Shown here piece by piece: positions 53,892 through 63,396 of a stretch of DNA of 64,000 nt (the first letter of the stretch is position 1; each line of letters starts with the position of its first letter). Source of the DNA: Halovenus rubra. GTDB lineage: Archaea > Halobacteriota > Halobacteria > Halobacteriales > Haloarculaceae. The stretch spans positions 279,271 to 343,270 of the forward strand of contig NZ_JAODIY010000013.1 in the NCBI RefSeq assembly GCF_026586665.1. The letters run 5' to 3'. Both the position numbers and the translations under genes were made by a program. Under the pieces are notes generated by a model. It saw only the letters and a program-made list of their open reading frames with translations. It was not told the origin of the DNA and ran no database searches.

Positions 53892-54062
53892 ATGGCGCGC
53901 CAGACAACCCGCTGTCAAGCGTGTGGCTATCTCGTCCGCTGGAATCCAGAACGCAGAGAGGGACCGACAATCTTCTATGAGGAAGGGGTATGTCCAAGCT
54001 GTGAACGCTCGTTTGGTGAGGACGCACCCGTCTCGGCCCGCCGCGGCAAGAAGCGCCGCTAA
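53892..54062 (+). CDS. Small zinc-finger protein (56 aa)
   Basis: Reads MARQTTRCQACGYLVRWNPE, then IFYEEGVCPSCERSF and a basic tail ARRGKKRR. Two CxxC pairs about 26 residues apart form a zinc ribbon; the Arg/Lys tail suggests nucleic acid or ribosome contact. ATG 53892 follows an AT-rich stretch with gattaa about 27 nt upstream. Family not recognised. Divergent from the other small zinc-ribbon gene. Confidence 0.7.
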   Translation: MARQTTRCQACGYLVRWNPERREGPTIFYEEGVCPSCERSFGEDAPVSARRGKKRR

Positions 54063-54118
54063 CACGCGACCGTTATGCTTCCAAAACCTGCAAGTCCCGG
54101 GGCATCGTGGCTATAGCT

Positions 54119-54847
54119 ATGCCAGCAGCACTCGTTACGGGTTCATCACGTGGACTAGGTCGTGCAACTGCTATTCGGTTCGCCGCTGACGGGTACAACG
54201 TCGCCGTCAACTATCATACCAGCGACGAGCAGGCCGAAGCCGTCGCAGATATCGTTCGGGAACACGGACAAGAAGCTATCGTTGTCGGTGCAGATGTATC
54301 AGAGCCCGACGAAGCCGCGGGATTAGTTGAGCAAACAGTCGAGTCGTTTGGCGGCCTAGACCACATCGTGAACAACGCAGGTATCGACCAACACGTCTAC
54401 ACAGAGAACCTTTCGCCGGCAGATTTTGACAACGTGATGGATGTAAACGTCAACTCTGCGTTCAACGTCACGAAGGCTGCTCTTTCACACCTCAACGCCT
54501 CAGACGACGACCCGTCTGTCACGAACATCTCGTCGATTCTGGCCCATACGGGTGCGCCAATTGAGTGCCATTATGCTGCCTCGAAGGGTGCACTGGTTAC
54601 ACTCACCCGGACACACGCACGTGATTTTGCCCCGGATATCCGCGTCAACGCAGTCGCACCCGGGCATATTGAGACAGATATGACCGCAGACCGGACCGAA
54701 GAAGAAAAATCCAAGGAGTTAGCAGAGATTCCGGTCGAACGCTACGGCCAACCAGAGGATATTGCCGAAGCAGTCGCATACCTCCGAGACGCCACGTTCG
54801 TCACTGGTGAGACACTGAACGTCAACGGCGGCGAGGATATGCGGTAA
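54119..54847 (+). CDS. Short-chain dehydrogenase/reductase (3-oxoacyl-ACP reductase-like)
   Basis: A 242-residue classical SDR. NAD(P) motif TGSSRGLG (about 7), adenine-site Asp in VGADVSEPD, NNAG, catalytic Ser in ISSILAHTG and the Y-x-x-x-K in CHYAASKGAL, then VAPGHIETDM and the final GETLNVNGGEDMR. It looks like FabG by sequence, but archaea lack the usual fatty acid cycle, so the substrate is open. ATG 54119 is taken; a GTG four codons upstream is possible. Confidence 0.9.
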   Translation: MPAALVTGSSRGLGRATAIRFAADGYNVAVNYHTSDEQAEAVADIVREHGQEAIVVGADVSEPDEAAGLVEQTVESFGGLDHIVNNAGIDQHVYTENLSPADFDNVMDVNVNSAFNVTKAALSHLNASDDDPSVTNISSILAHTGAPIECHYAASKGALVTLTRTHARDFAPDIRVNAVAPGHIETDMTADRTEEEKSKELAEIPVERYGQPEDIAEAVAYLRDATFVTGETLNVNGGEDMR

Positions 54848-54873
54848 TATATCCAGCGAACGCCTCCGTACAG

Positions 54874-55773
54874 CTAGTAATCGTCAGGGTCTCGCGGGTC
54901 GTACTCGGAACACGATGTGTCGCTCGGCCCGATTGTTGTATCCGGACAACTACCGGGAAAGTCCGAATCGTCCGCGTAAACGTGGCCGTCGATGCTAACG
55001 TTGTCCAGACTCAGGCTGCCGTCGTTGACGACAACAGCACCGTCGACATACGAGTTGCCATCAATGTCGATATTCGTGTCGGATTGGGCGACGATATCGC
55101 CGTAGACGTTGCTGTTGCTCGTGATTGTAATATCGTCCGCATCAGACGTAATAGAGCCGACGACATCAGAGGAATCGAGGTCAACATCACCATCAGTATC
55201 GAGATTCCCAATCAGTGCAGAACCCGAATCTAAGTCGATGTTGACATCATCTATCGCTGTGTCGAGATCTTCTTTGACGTTGCAGATGCCTTTATCATCA
55301 CTCATATCCAGATCGCCATTGGCTTTGACATCGTCCGCCACCCAGTCACACCGGTTGTCGATTTCGGTTGGGTCGTACAGAAGCGAACTCGGTTCGACAT
55401 CGAACCGCTGCAAGACGTGGTCGGTGTTCTCGCCGTACCAGACCAATGTGACCTCATCAGTGACTGGACGGACTTTGATTTCTTCGCCTGCGACAAACTG
55501 TTCGTCAAGAAGCGCATCCTCACTTACAACACCGATAAGCCGCGTTTCGGCCCCAGTCAGATTTGCGCCGCCGGCGTGTCTAAGCACGAACGTTCCGTTG
55601 GCGTCATCGGTTGGCTCAAGCGAGAGTCGAGCGTTGGGTTGTGGGTCGCTTTCGTCGGTCAGGGAAAATATCATCGCACCTGCACCGGCTGCGAGAGCGA
55701 CCACAATTGCGACGAGTAATACGACTCCGATGACTGGCGAGATTGCTCTACCCCCCGTTTGGACCCCCTGCAT
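54874..55773 (-). CDS. Type IV pilin with repeat-rich beta domain
   Basis: A 299-residue pilin-like protein. The class III signal is GGRAISPVIGVVLLVAIVVA, so the prepilin peptidase should cut before AISPVIG and the hydrophobic helix forms the pilus core. A beta sandwich (SLEPTDDANGTFVLRHAGGA) follows. From about residue 175 come short repeats of alternating Asp/Ile/Val strands (DVDLDSSDVVGSITSD, ITITSNSNVYGDIV, IDIDGNSYVDGAVV, LSLDNVSIDGHVY) resembling bactofilin-type beta solenoids. Four Cys lie in the C-terminal part. Probably a surface filament or adhesin; no assembly ATPase is adjacent. Confidence 0.8.
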   Translation of the reverse strand: MQGVQTGGRAISPVIGVVLLVAIVVALAAGAGAMIFSLTDESDPQPNARLSLEPTDDANGTFVLRHAGGANLTGAETRLIGVVSEDALLDEQFVAGEEIKVRPVTDEVTLVWYGENTDHVLQRFDVEPSSLLYDPTEIDNRCDWVADDVKANGDLDMSDDKGICNVKEDLDTAIDDVNIDLDSGSALIGNLDTDGDVDLDSSDVVGSITSDADDITITSNSNVYGDIVAQSDTNIDIDGNSYVDGAVVVNDGSLSLDNVSIDGHVYADDSDFPGSCPDTTIGPSDTSCSEYDPRDPDDY

Positions 55774-56258
55774 ACGTTATCAAGGAGTATTCAAAGAAGA
55801 TAATTGGCTAGCCTTGTGCTGTATACTCTGCGGTCAGTCGCCTTAGAGACATAGAACATCTCCGAAAAGAGACAAGCAGTGGCCCCGACTCGCTGGTCAT
55901 AAATTAGGGAAGAACCGCACCAAAACAGTCGACGATTTCAGGCCCGGCAACAGTCTCACGAACGTCCTGTATGGTCTTGGATGACACGGTACTGTACCCT
56001 AAAAAGAGCACATTGACCCGCCGGATGAGAACGACGACCGAGACAGAGAGAAGAGTGCTGAACAGTATGGTGGGCTCTCGAACCAGTGTCCGAGCGCTGA
56101 GAGGCCAGTCACACCGCGCCAGACTGTCTATCTTGTCTTATCGATACTGTCCGAGGGGTCAGACAAGGACGGACGGATAGAACTGCGTTCTGGACCCAGT
56201 TCACGCAGAGACGAGGCGAACTCGCAACCTCTTTTAGGCCGACATTCAGACGTAGAGT
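55774..56258. other. Gap between pilin and cmk, no gene recognised
   Basis: About 485 nt. The ends hold the divergent promoters of the pilin and cmk genes. A plus-strand frame from 56010 reads IDPPDENDDRDREKSAEQYG, which could be a fragment of an acidic protein, but no family is recognised. No RNA gene or repeat was seen. Confidence 0.4.
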
Positions 56259-56840
56259 ATGTTGATTACCGTCTCCGGTCAAGCCGGAAGCGGCAAGAGT
56301 ACGCTTGCGGCCACGCTGGCGGATGTATTGGGGTACGAACACGTCTCCGGAGGGGATATCTTCCGTGACCTCGCCGCCGAGCGAGAGATGACGCCACTTG
56401 AGTTGAACCGTCTCGCCGAAGAAGACGACCAAATCGACCGCGACCTCGATAAACGGCTGCGTGCGACTGCACGGAAGTCTGATGAGCTCGTGCTCGAATC
56501 GCGGCTGGCAGGCTGGATGGCCGCCGAGTACGCCGACCTTCGACTGTGGCTGGATGCGCCGCTTGCGGTCCGTGCCGAACGTATCGCTGACCGTGAGGAC
56601 AAGTCCGTCGGCACGGCCCGCGAGGAAACCGAAAAACGCACCGAAAGCGAGTCCGTCCGTTACCAGAAGTACTACGGTATCGACATCAGGGATCTCTCTA
56701 TCTATGACCTTGTTATCAATACCGCCCGATGGAGCCCCGAAGGTGTCGTCGACCTCGCAGAGTCCGCTGTCGAATCGTATGACCCAGTAAGTGACGAGGG
56801 CAAAACGCCTGTTACCGGCATCGAGTACGAGTTCGAGTGA
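56259..56840 (+). CDS. cmk: Cytidylate kinase, archaeal type
   Basis: A 193-residue kinase for CMP/dCMP. P-loop GQAGSGKST (7-15), the [12 protein letters not shown] motif, the CMP-binding RLAGWMA and the lid [20 protein letters not shown]. The short archaeal form lacks the bacterial insert domain. It overlaps the tRNA pseudouridine synthase gene by 4 nt (GTGA), a frequent pairing in archaea. Confidence 0.95.
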   Translation: MLITVSGQAGSGKSTLAATLADVLGYEHVSGGDIFRDLAAEREMTPLELNRLAEEDDQIDRDLDKRLRATARKSDELVLESRLAGWMAAEYADLRLWLDAPLAVRAERIADREDKSVGTAREETEKRTESESVRYQKYYGIDIRDLSIYDLVINTARWSPEGVVDLAESAVESYDPVSDEGKTPVTGIEYEFE

Positions 56841-57766
56841 CGATGCTTCCCACCCCACCTGAGGACCGGTCGCCAGCCGAACTCCTCTCCTTTGGCGTCG
56901 TCAGCCTCGACAAACCACCCGGCCCATCCTCACACGAGGTGGCAGATTGGACACAAGACCTTATTGCGGAGGCGCTGGCTGCTGCTGAGACAGACCACAC
57001 CGTCGACCGTGTGGCTCACGCTGGGACACTTGACCCAAAAGTAACCGGCTCGCTTCCGCTGTTGCTTGGGCGGGCAACCCGCATCGCACAGGTGTTCGAC
57101 GACAGCGTCAAAGAGTATGTCGCTGTTTTGGAGTGTCATGGCCCCCTCCCATCAGACGTGACAGCAACCCTGTCGGAGTTTGTGGGAGACCTCTACCAGA
57201 AGCCACCCCGAAAGAGCGCCGTCAAGCGACAGCTCCGAGTGCGGACGGTTCACGACATCGCTGTCCTCGACGAAGGTGACCGACAGCTTCTCCTCCGAGT
57301 CCGCTGTGAGGCAGGAACGTACATCAGGAAGCTGTGTCATGATATCGGGCTAGCGCTTGGCACCGGTGCACATATGGGTGACCTGCGACGGGCAGCAACT
57401 GGCCGATTTGACGATACCGACCTCGTCACGATGGAAGACTTTGCTGATGCACTCGCCTTCTGGACCGAAGACGGTAACGACGAACCCTTGCGTGAGGTTG
57501 TATCACCTGCTGAACGTGCACTTGCGCCTCTTGGCCGGGTAACGATTGCGCCAAGCGCTGCTGAGGAGGTCACGGACGGCGCACCAGTGTACGCACCCGG
57601 GGTTATCGATGTCTCTCCACCCGCAACCGGTGATACACAGCCATCCTCCGGCGACCTCGTCGCCTGTTATACGCCAAACGGGGCAGCAATCTGTCTTGGT
57701 CGTTTTGTCGGCTCTGCTGTTGCTGATTCAGGAACCGTCGTCGAACTTGAACGCGTTGTCGTCTGA
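56837..57766 (+). CDS. cbf5: tRNA/rRNA pseudouridine synthase Cbf5 (TruB family)
   Basis: A 309-residue catalytic subunit of H/ACA RNPs that also makes pseudouridine 55 in tRNA. Catalytic Asp66 is in [14 protein letters not shown]; other blocks are [16 protein letters not shown] and [23 protein letters not shown]-terminal PUA domain (about 225-309, [12 protein letters not shown]) follows. GTG 56837 overlaps cmk; an ATG two codons later is an alternative. Other H/ACA proteins are not in the window. Confidence 0.94.
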   Translation: MTMLPTPPEDRSPAELLSFGVVSLDKPPGPSSHEVADWTQDLIAEALAAAETDHTVDRVAHAGTLDPKVTGSLPLLLGRATRIAQVFDDSVKEYVAVLECHGPLPSDVTATLSEFVGDLYQKPPRKSAVKRQLRVRTVHDIAVLDEGDRQLLLRVRCEAGTYIRKLCHDIGLALGTGAHMGDLRRAATGRFDDTDLVTMEDFADALAFWTEDGNDEPLREVVSPAERALAPLGRVTIAPSAAEEVTDGAPVYAPGVIDVSPPATGDTQPSSGDLVACYTPNGAAICLGRFVGSAVADSGTVVELERVVV

Positions 57767-57876
57767 GCAATTTGTGACAACTGTGGCTCTTTTTTCAGTT
57801 CCATGTATCCAGTTGTCTCGACAGCCGATTCGTGGGGACCGCGTTGGACACAGCTGTTAACTCCCGGCCGTCGGTA

Positions 57877-58300
57877 TCAGCGGCCGGGGTGGCCCGATGG
57901 CAGCCTGCTTCGTCCGCAACTCTGTTCCCGAAGTGTCTCACCGGTCGGAGTGTCCAGAACGTCACGTTCGCGCAGTTCTGGAACAGCAAGGTCAACAAAG
58001 TCAGTCAGTGTCTCTGGACGAACAACCTCTTTGACGTTGATGCCATCGACTCCCAAGTCGCGATACCAGTGTTCGATACAGTCTGCAACGTCAGCTGGGG
58101 TGCCAACGTCAACCGGCGATATCGTTCCAAGGCCAGCAAACTAACTGGCCTGCGTCCGCGTCGCGCTCGACGGCATCGTCCTCCCAAGACTGCACCCACA
58201 GCGCGTAACAGACTTCCATGAACTCTTCTGCCCTATCGTAGCGCTCGTCGTGGTCAATTCGGCCCTCCAGTCCGAGGTTCGCTGCGGCGGATGGAAAACC
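57877..58300 (-). pseudogene. Internally deleted LLM-type flavin monooxygenase
   Basis: Minus strand. One frame gives AAANLGLEGRIDHDERYDRA, then EEFMEVCYALWVQSWEDDAV, matching the first third of NtaA/SnaA/DszA-like monooxygenases. A shifted frame then gives VGTPADVADCIEHWYRDLGV, DGINVKEVVRPETLTDFVDL and AVPELRERDVLDTPTG to a stop at 57877, the C-terminus of the same family. The central third (about 150-200 residues) and the N-terminal strand are missing. No promoter for it is visible; the ABC transporter promoter is just beyond. Confidence 0.7.
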
Positions 58301-58333
58301 ACCCTCTCTCTGGGAGAAACAGTCCGGTACCTC

Positions 58334-58340
58334 TTTTAAG
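58334..58340 (+). promoter_or_regulatory. TATA box of the ABC transporter operon
   Basis: The sequence ttttaag is centred 28 nt before ATG 58365, which supports that start over an ATG six codons upstream. Confidence 0.6.
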
Positions 58341-58364
58341 TGTACTGTGCAAATCCCGAACAAC

Positions 58365-59279
58365 ATGGCAGCAATCCAAGTGGAGAATATTTCAAAGCGA
58401 TACGGAACAGTGACCGCTCTCGACAGAGTTGATTTTACCGTCAAGGAGGGAGAAGTCTTCGGCTTTTTAGGCCCTAACGGGGCCGGAAAGTCGACGATGA
58501 TAAACATTTTCCTCGACTTTGTCCGGCCAACAGAAGGCCACGTGCGTATCTTTGGTCACGACTGTCAGTCAGAAGGAAAACAAGCACGCGAACGAATGGG
58601 CGTCCTCCCCGAAGGATACGAAGTCTACGACCGACTAACCGCACGGCAACATCTCGAGTTTGTTATCGGCTCTAAGGACGCTGAGGAAGAGCCCATGGAG
58701 CTACTCGGTCGCGTCGGGCTACGAGATGAGTCTGACCGACAGGCAGGCGGTTTCTCGAAAGGAATGGCCCAACGGCTCGTTCTGGCGATGGCACTGGTTG
58801 GTGACCCAGACCTTATTGTCCTTGACGAGCCAACGACAGGACTTGACCCAAACGGGGCACGCGAAATGCGGAATATCATTCTTCAGGAGGCAGACCGCGG
58901 CGCAACGGTCTTTTTCTCCAGTCACATTCTTGAACAGGTTGAGGCTGTCTGCGACCGAGTGGGTATCCTCCACCAAGGAGAGTTGGCCACTATCGATACT
59001 ATCGAGGGACTGAGAGAGTCCGTCGGTGGCGGGACAAAGCTACAGATACAGGTCGAAAAGGTTCAAAACGGTGTTCTTGACAGTATTGAGACACTAGAAG
59101 GCGTCGAGCAGGCGTGGCTCAGTCAAGAAGATACACAGATCGAAGTGACCTGCTCGAACGATGCAAAGCTCGATGTTGTCGTCGAGCTCAACGACGCTGG
59201 GGTCGAGGTTGAGAACTTCCGAACTGAGGAAGCATCGCTTGAAGACATGTTCGCCGAGTACACTGGAGGGAGCCGGTGA
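58365..59279 (+). CDS. ABC transporter ATP-binding protein
   Basis: A 304-residue ATPase of the ABC-2/CcmA class. Walker A GPNGAGKST (about 38), Q-loop region LPEGYEVYDRLTARQH, signature GGFSKGMAQRL, Walker B LIVLDEPTTGLDPNG and H-loop FFSSHIL. A C-terminal 80-residue regulatory domain follows. It is coupled with two permease genes by 1-nt and 4-nt overlaps, giving one exporter operon. Substrate unknown. Confidence 0.94.
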   Translation: MAAIQVENISKRYGTVTALDRVDFTVKEGEVFGFLGPNGAGKSTMINIFLDFVRPTEGHVRIFGHDCQSEGKQARERMGVLPEGYEVYDRLTARQHLEFVIGSKDAEEEPMELLGRVGLRDESDRQAGGFSKGMAQRLVLAMALVGDPDLIVLDEPTTGLDPNGAREMRNIILQEADRGATVFFSSHILEQVEAVCDRVGILHQGELATIDTIEGLRESVGGGTKLQIQVEKVQNGVLDSIETLEGVEQAWLSQEDTQIEVTCSNDAKLDVVVELNDAGVEVENFRTEEASLEDMFAEYTGGSR

Positions 59280-60109
59280 TGTCATGGCAGGTAATCGCCA
59301 AGAAGGATTACGCCGAGTCGAGAGACTCAAAGCTTGTCTACTACCTGCTGTTGTTTTTCGCCTTCGTCTTTCTTGTCGGCGGCTACACGTACCCGACGGT
59401 TACTGAAGGCGACCCGACGAAGGGTGGGTTTGCCGGCTTTATGACGGGGGCGGTCTCCTTGCTACTGCCACTAATCGCAATCTTACTCAGCTACAATTCT
59501 ATTGTCGGCGAGCGCGAGTCTGGCAAGTTGAATCTCCTCCTATCACTGCCCTACAATCGACGGGAAGTCGTCTTCGGGAAGCTGGTAGGACGAGGTGTGC
59601 TTTTGCTTATAGCTATCGTCGGCAGTCTTGTCAGTGCTGGCGCTCTCGTTGTCTACCCGTTCGGGTCGGTGTCGGCGATGTCGCTGCTTAACTACGTCGG
59701 ATATATGATCCTGACAACTGCATTCGCCGGTATCTTCTTTGGCATCGGGCTTGCCGTCTCGACGTTTACCACATCGAAGCGGCTGGCAACGATGGGCGGC
59801 TTCGGCGCGTACTTCCTGTTCGCGCTCGTCTGGGACGGTGTCCGCCAAGGACTCAATTACGCACTGGAGCAAGTCGGCGTTATCGATGGCACAGCACCAG
59901 ACTGGCTCCTGTTCGTCTACGGAATCGAGCCGACAATGTTGTACGACCGGCTCGTGACGGGGTTCATCGAAAACGACGTCAGCGGGCCGTATTTCGGGGC
60001 CGATACACCGTGGTATCTCGGCAAGTGGGCCGGACTGGTCCTGTTTTTGGTCTGGGTGGTTGTGCCACTCTCACTCGGCTACTGGCGTTTCGAGGTGACT
60101 GACCTATGA
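59279..60109 (+). CDS. ABC-2 type permease 1
   Basis: A 276-residue permease with six membrane helices. It starts MSWQVIAKKDYAESRDSK, a common haloarchaeal opening, and carries the conserved cytoplasmic ERESGKLNLLLSLPYNRREV loop between helices 2 and 3. The ATG overlaps the ATPase stop by one base (TGATG). It pairs with the next, paralogous permease to form a heterodimeric channel. Confidence 0.92.
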   Translation: MSWQVIAKKDYAESRDSKLVYYLLLFFAFVFLVGGYTYPTVTEGDPTKGGFAGFMTGAVSLLLPLIAILLSYNSIVGERESGKLNLLLSLPYNRREVVFGKLVGRGVLLLIAIVGSLVSAGALVVYPFGSVSAMSLLNYVGYMILTTAFAGIFFGIGLAVSTFTTSKRLATMGGFGAYFLFALVWDGVRQGLNYALEQVGVIDGTAPDWLLFVYGIEPTMLYDRLVTGFIENDVSGPYFGADTPWYLGKWAGLVLFLVWVVVPLSLGYWRFEVTDL

Positions 60110-60921
60110 GCTGGCGTGCAGTGGCCCGGAAAGACTTCCTTGATGCAACCCGCTCAAAAATGTTGTGGGGCCTGCTGGTTGTATTCATTGGCTATCTTGG
60201 AATCGTTTCGTATCTTAGCCAAGGAGGTGATGCGGAGCTTCTTGAATTTATTGAGCTTACTGCCCAAGGGTTCGTGCTGTTTGTCCCACTGGTGAGTATC
60301 ATTCTTGGCTACAAATCCATTATCGACGAGCGCGAATCCGGAACAATTGCGCTGTTGCTGTCGCTTCCCCACTCCCGTCGAGATATGGTTGTCGGGAAGT
60401 TTGTTGGCCGAACAGTCGTGCTAGCAATTCCGGTCCTCGTCAGCCTTCTTGGAGCCTCGGCAGTCATCGTCCTCCTGTTCGATTCGTTCCCAGTCATCGA
60501 CTACGTGCTGTTTGCACTCCTGAGCGTTGCACTGGGGGCCGCGTTCCTCGGTATCTCAGTTGGGTTATCGATGAGTACAACCGTCAACCGACGAGTGACG
60601 GCGGGAGCATTCGGAGCATACGTCGTCCTTGGCGTCCTCTGGAAGCAAATTATGGACGCAATGTTGGTCATTCTTTGGCGCTTCGAGAATGGCGTGCTTG
60701 TGGACCGCCCAGCGTGGGCAATGTTCGTCCAGATGGCGTCACCGATGGAGTCATTTGACCGGCTCACTGCTGCACTGTTCGACCTCGATATTGCGACGGC
60801 ATACACAGCCGCTGATGCACCCTGGGTCGTTGACGCCTGGGTCGCTGTTCTTGTGTTAGTCGGCTGGGTGGTTCTCCCGCTTGGAATTGGCTACATCCGC
60901 TTTTCGATTGCTGACCTGTAG
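60106..60921 (+). CDS. ABC-2 type permease 2
   Basis: A 271-residue paralogue of the previous gene with the same six-helix plan and the loop ERESGTIALLLSLPHSRRDM. It opens MSWRAVARKDFLDATRSK. It overlaps its neighbour by 4 nt (ATGA) and ends the operon. Both permeases are NosY-like in shape, but no copper or nitrous oxide genes are nearby, so no substrate is proposed. Confidence 0.92.
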   Translation: MSWRAVARKDFLDATRSKMLWGLLVVFIGYLGIVSYLSQGGDAELLEFIELTAQGFVLFVPLVSIILGYKSIIDERESGTIALLLSLPHSRRDMVVGKFVGRTVVLAIPVLVSLLGASAVIVLLFDSFPVIDYVLFALLSVALGAAFLGISVGLSMSTTVNRRVTAGAFGAYVVLGVLWKQIMDAMLVILWRFENGVLVDRPAWAMFVQMASPMESFDRLTAALFDLDIATAYTAADAPWVVDAWVAVLVLVGWVVLPLGIGYIRFSIADL

Positions 60922-61028
60922 CGGCTTGGCCGGACTACGCAGCCGAAAATCGCGTTCAGTCCCGTCAAGAATTTCACTGGCTACTAGGGAGCGCAACATT
61001 TACACTGGGTACGGGCGGTGGTTCCGGT

Positions 61029-62360
61029 ATGGACGAAACAGTGCTGCTCATTGGCGGCGGCGGGCGCGAACACGCAGTCGCACGAGCGCTTGTAGACACT
61101 ACCGCAGAACTCTACGCCTGTGCTAGTAATCGGAATCCCGGTATTGCGCGACTCGCCGACGGGTTCGAAACGCTGGAGACGACTAACCCCACGGCAGTCC
61201 GTTCCTACGCAAACGAGGTCGACGCGACGCTTGCAGTCATCGGCCCAGAAGGACCGCTGGCGGCCGGTGTTGCTGATGCACTCGACGATGCAGGCGTGTA
61301 CGCCTTTGGTCCACACGAAAAACAAGCCCGCATCGAGACGGACAAAGGATTCCAGCGTCGATTCATGGACGAACACGACGTGCCGGGCCTCCCTGCGTTC
61401 GAAACCTTCGAGGATATGGATGCCGCCTGCGAGTACGTCGACAGCTTTGATGGTGACCTCGTGGTCAAACCGGCTGGGCTAACCGGTGGCAAGGGTGTAA
61501 AAGTCATCGGCGACCAGGTGACTGCTGAGGAGGCAAAAGATTATATCCGTGGCTCAGATTACGAGCGGCTAGTGCTTGAGGAACGGCTCGTCGGTGAGGA
61601 ATTTACCGTCCAAGCGTTTGTCGCCAACGGCGACATGCGCGTCACACCAGCGATACAAGACCACAAGCGCGCCTACGAGGATGATAAAGGACCAAACACC
61701 GGTGGAATGGGTTCATACAGTGATGCAAGTCTTGCACTGCCGTTCAAAAGCGAAGCGGAGTACATGGACGCAGTCGATATCATGCAGGCTGTTGTAGACT
61801 CGCTTGATGGGTACAAGGGAATTTTGTACGGTCAGTTCATGCTGACCGCCGATGGAATCAAAGTTGTCGAGTTCAACGCCCGCTTTGGTGACCCTGAGGC
61901 GATGAATACGCTCCCAGTTCTTGGCACGGAGCTACTTGATGTACTCGTTGCTGCCCGTGAGGGAACGTCACTCCCACAACTCAGCTTCAAGCGACAGGCA
62001 ACTGTCTGTAAATATGCGGTTCCAGATGGCTACCCGAAAGACCCAAACGCTGGTGCGAAAGTAACTATTGACGAGGAAACTGTCGCGAATATCGCCAAAA
62101 AACACGAGACAGACCAGTCTGGCAGCGATGCAATCCTGTTTTACGCAAGCGTCGACGAGCGCGACGATGGGATTTACACGACTACCTCGCGGTCGTTCGC
62201 TGTCGTTGGGGTCGCGGACACAATTTCAGCCGCCGAAGCGATAGCTGAGGACGCTCTTAGCGCGGCAGACGAAGACGGGTTGCGAATGCGACAGGACATC
62301 GGAAAAGAGGCCCTAGTCCAGCGACGCATTGATCACATAGAAAAGCTCCGCGGCGAGTAA
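61029..62360 (+). CDS. purD: Phosphoribosylamine-glycine ligase
   Basis: A 443-residue purine-synthesis enzyme forming GAR from phosphoribosylamine, glycine and ATP. Blocks: VLLIGGGGREHAVARAL, VIGPEGPLAAGVAD, the ATP-grasp VVKPAGLTGGKGVKV, the GPNTGGMGSYSD loop and VVEFNARFGDPEAM. Length is normal. It follows the ABC operon by 107 nt and appears monocistronic. Confidence 0.97.
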   Translation: MDETVLLIGGGGREHAVARALVDTTAELYACASNRNPGIARLADGFETLETTNPTAVRSYANEVDATLAVIGPEGPLAAGVADALDDAGVYAFGPHEKQARIETDKGFQRRFMDEHDVPGLPAFETFEDMDAACEYVDSFDGDLVVKPAGLTGGKGVKVIGDQVTAEEAKDYIRGSDYERLVLEERLVGEEFTVQAFVANGDMRVTPAIQDHKRAYEDDKGPNTGGMGSYSDASLALPFKSEAEYMDAVDIMQAVVDSLDGYKGILYGQFMLTADGIKVVEFNARFGDPEAMNTLPVLGTELLDVLVAAREGTSLPQLSFKRQATVCKYAVPDGYPKDPNAGAKVTIDEETVANIAKKHETDQSGSDAILFYASVDERDDGIYTTTSRSFAVVGVADTISAAEAIAEDALSAADEDGLRMRQDIGKEALVQRRIDHIEKLRGE

Positions 62361-62402
62361 GAGCCTGCAGTTTCAAGGGTTTGCCCCGCAAACGGATGTG
62401 TG

Positions 62403-62936
62403 ATGGACGACGACGGTATCCGGACCGACGAGCAAGCAGCGACACAGCGGCGACACAGCCGTATGACGAGTCATCCACAACCGGGCAGACACAACTCGCT
62501 TCATGGCTGGTATCGGGACCGGAACCTGCTCCGGGTGGTTGTCAACTACACTATCATCCTGTTCTGTCGCTTGTGTCCGAGCCTCGTTCTCAAGCGACTG
62601 TTATTCCGGACGCTTGGAATGGACGTCGGAAGCGGTGTCGCATGGGGTCTCGAATCGACGCCCGACGTGTTCTGGCCGGAGTTGATAACTGTCGAAGATG
62701 ACGCAGTCATCGGCTACGATGCGACGATTCTCTGTCACGAGTTTTTACAGGACGAATATCGGACAGGACCCGTCGTTATTGGCGAACGCGCGATGATTGG
62801 CGCAGGTGCTATCGTGCTTCCGGGAGTCGAAATCGGCGAGGATGCCCAAGTCGCCGCAAACTCACTGGTCACAGAGGACGTTCCGGCTGACACGACAGTG
62901 GCAGGCGTGCCAGCAGAAGTCACCGGTGAGGAGTAA
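62403..62936 (+). CDS. Acyltransferase with left-handed beta-helix (hexapeptide)
   Basis: A 177-residue acetyltransferase-like protein. One amphipathic or membrane-touching helix (LRVVVNYTIILFCRLCPSL) precedes the hexapeptide domain: VFWPELITVEDDAVIGYDAT, ILCHEFLQDEYRTGPV (with the catalytic-type His), then GERAMIGAGAIVLPGVEIGE and VAGVPAEV. Start is uncertain: GTG 62400, ATG 62403 or ATG 62463; homologues as I recall them have a similar N-terminus before PGRHNSL. Acceptor unknown. Confidence 0.88.
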   Translation: MDDDGIRTDEQAATQRRHSRMTSHPQPGRHNSLHGWYRDRNLLRVVVNYTIILFCRLCPSLVLKRLLFRTLGMDVGSGVAWGLESTPDVFWPELITVEDDAVIGYDATILCHEFLQDEYRTGPVVIGERAMIGAGAIVLPGVEIGEDAQVAANSLVTEDVPADTTVAGVPAEVTGEE

Positions 62937-62983
62937 CTGAACTGTGACGAAACGCGGGACACTTTAAGCTCCGGCCGATACCG

Positions 62984-63394
62984 ATGAGTATGGAGTACGA
63001 CGACATGCTTGACAGGGGACTTGAAGAGACACCTGATATCGAGGGTAACTCGGACCGGTTTTCACTTCCAGAACCCGAAGTTCGACAGGAGGGGCACGCA
63101 ACGGTATTCGAAAACTTCCAAGGAGCTTGCCGTGATCTCGACCGCGACGAAGACCATCTACTAAAATTCTTGCAGGATGAGCTGGGAACAAGTGCACATA
63201 TCGACGAAAGCGGGCGTGGTCGGTTCACCGGTGAGTTCAGCGAGCGACGTATCCGAAACGCGCTTGAAACCTACGCAGAACGGTTCGTGCTCTGCTCAGA
63301 GTGTGAACTACCGGATACGAGTATCGTCGAAGAACAGGGAGCAGAGCTGTTGCAGTGTGCCGCCTGTGGCGCTCGCTCACCTACCTCGGGGTAA
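62984..63394 (+). CDS. Translation initiation factor aIF2 subunit beta
   Basis: A 136-residue subunit of the factor carrying initiator tRNA to the 30S. Blocks: MLDRGLEETP, the FSLPEPEV linker, HLLKFLQDELGTSAHIDESG and the C-terminal zinc ribbon CSECELPDT ... CAACGARS. ATG 62984 or 62990 (MEYDDML) are both possible starts. Convergent with the small zinc-ribbon gene, with 2 nt between stops. Confidence 0.95.
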   Translation: MSMEYDDMLDRGLEETPDIEGNSDRFSLPEPEVRQEGHATVFENFQGACRDLDRDEDHLLKFLQDELGTSAHIDESGRGRFTGEFSERRIRNALETYAERFVLCSECELPDTSIVEEQGAELLQCAACGARSPTSG

Positions 63395-63396
63395 CT

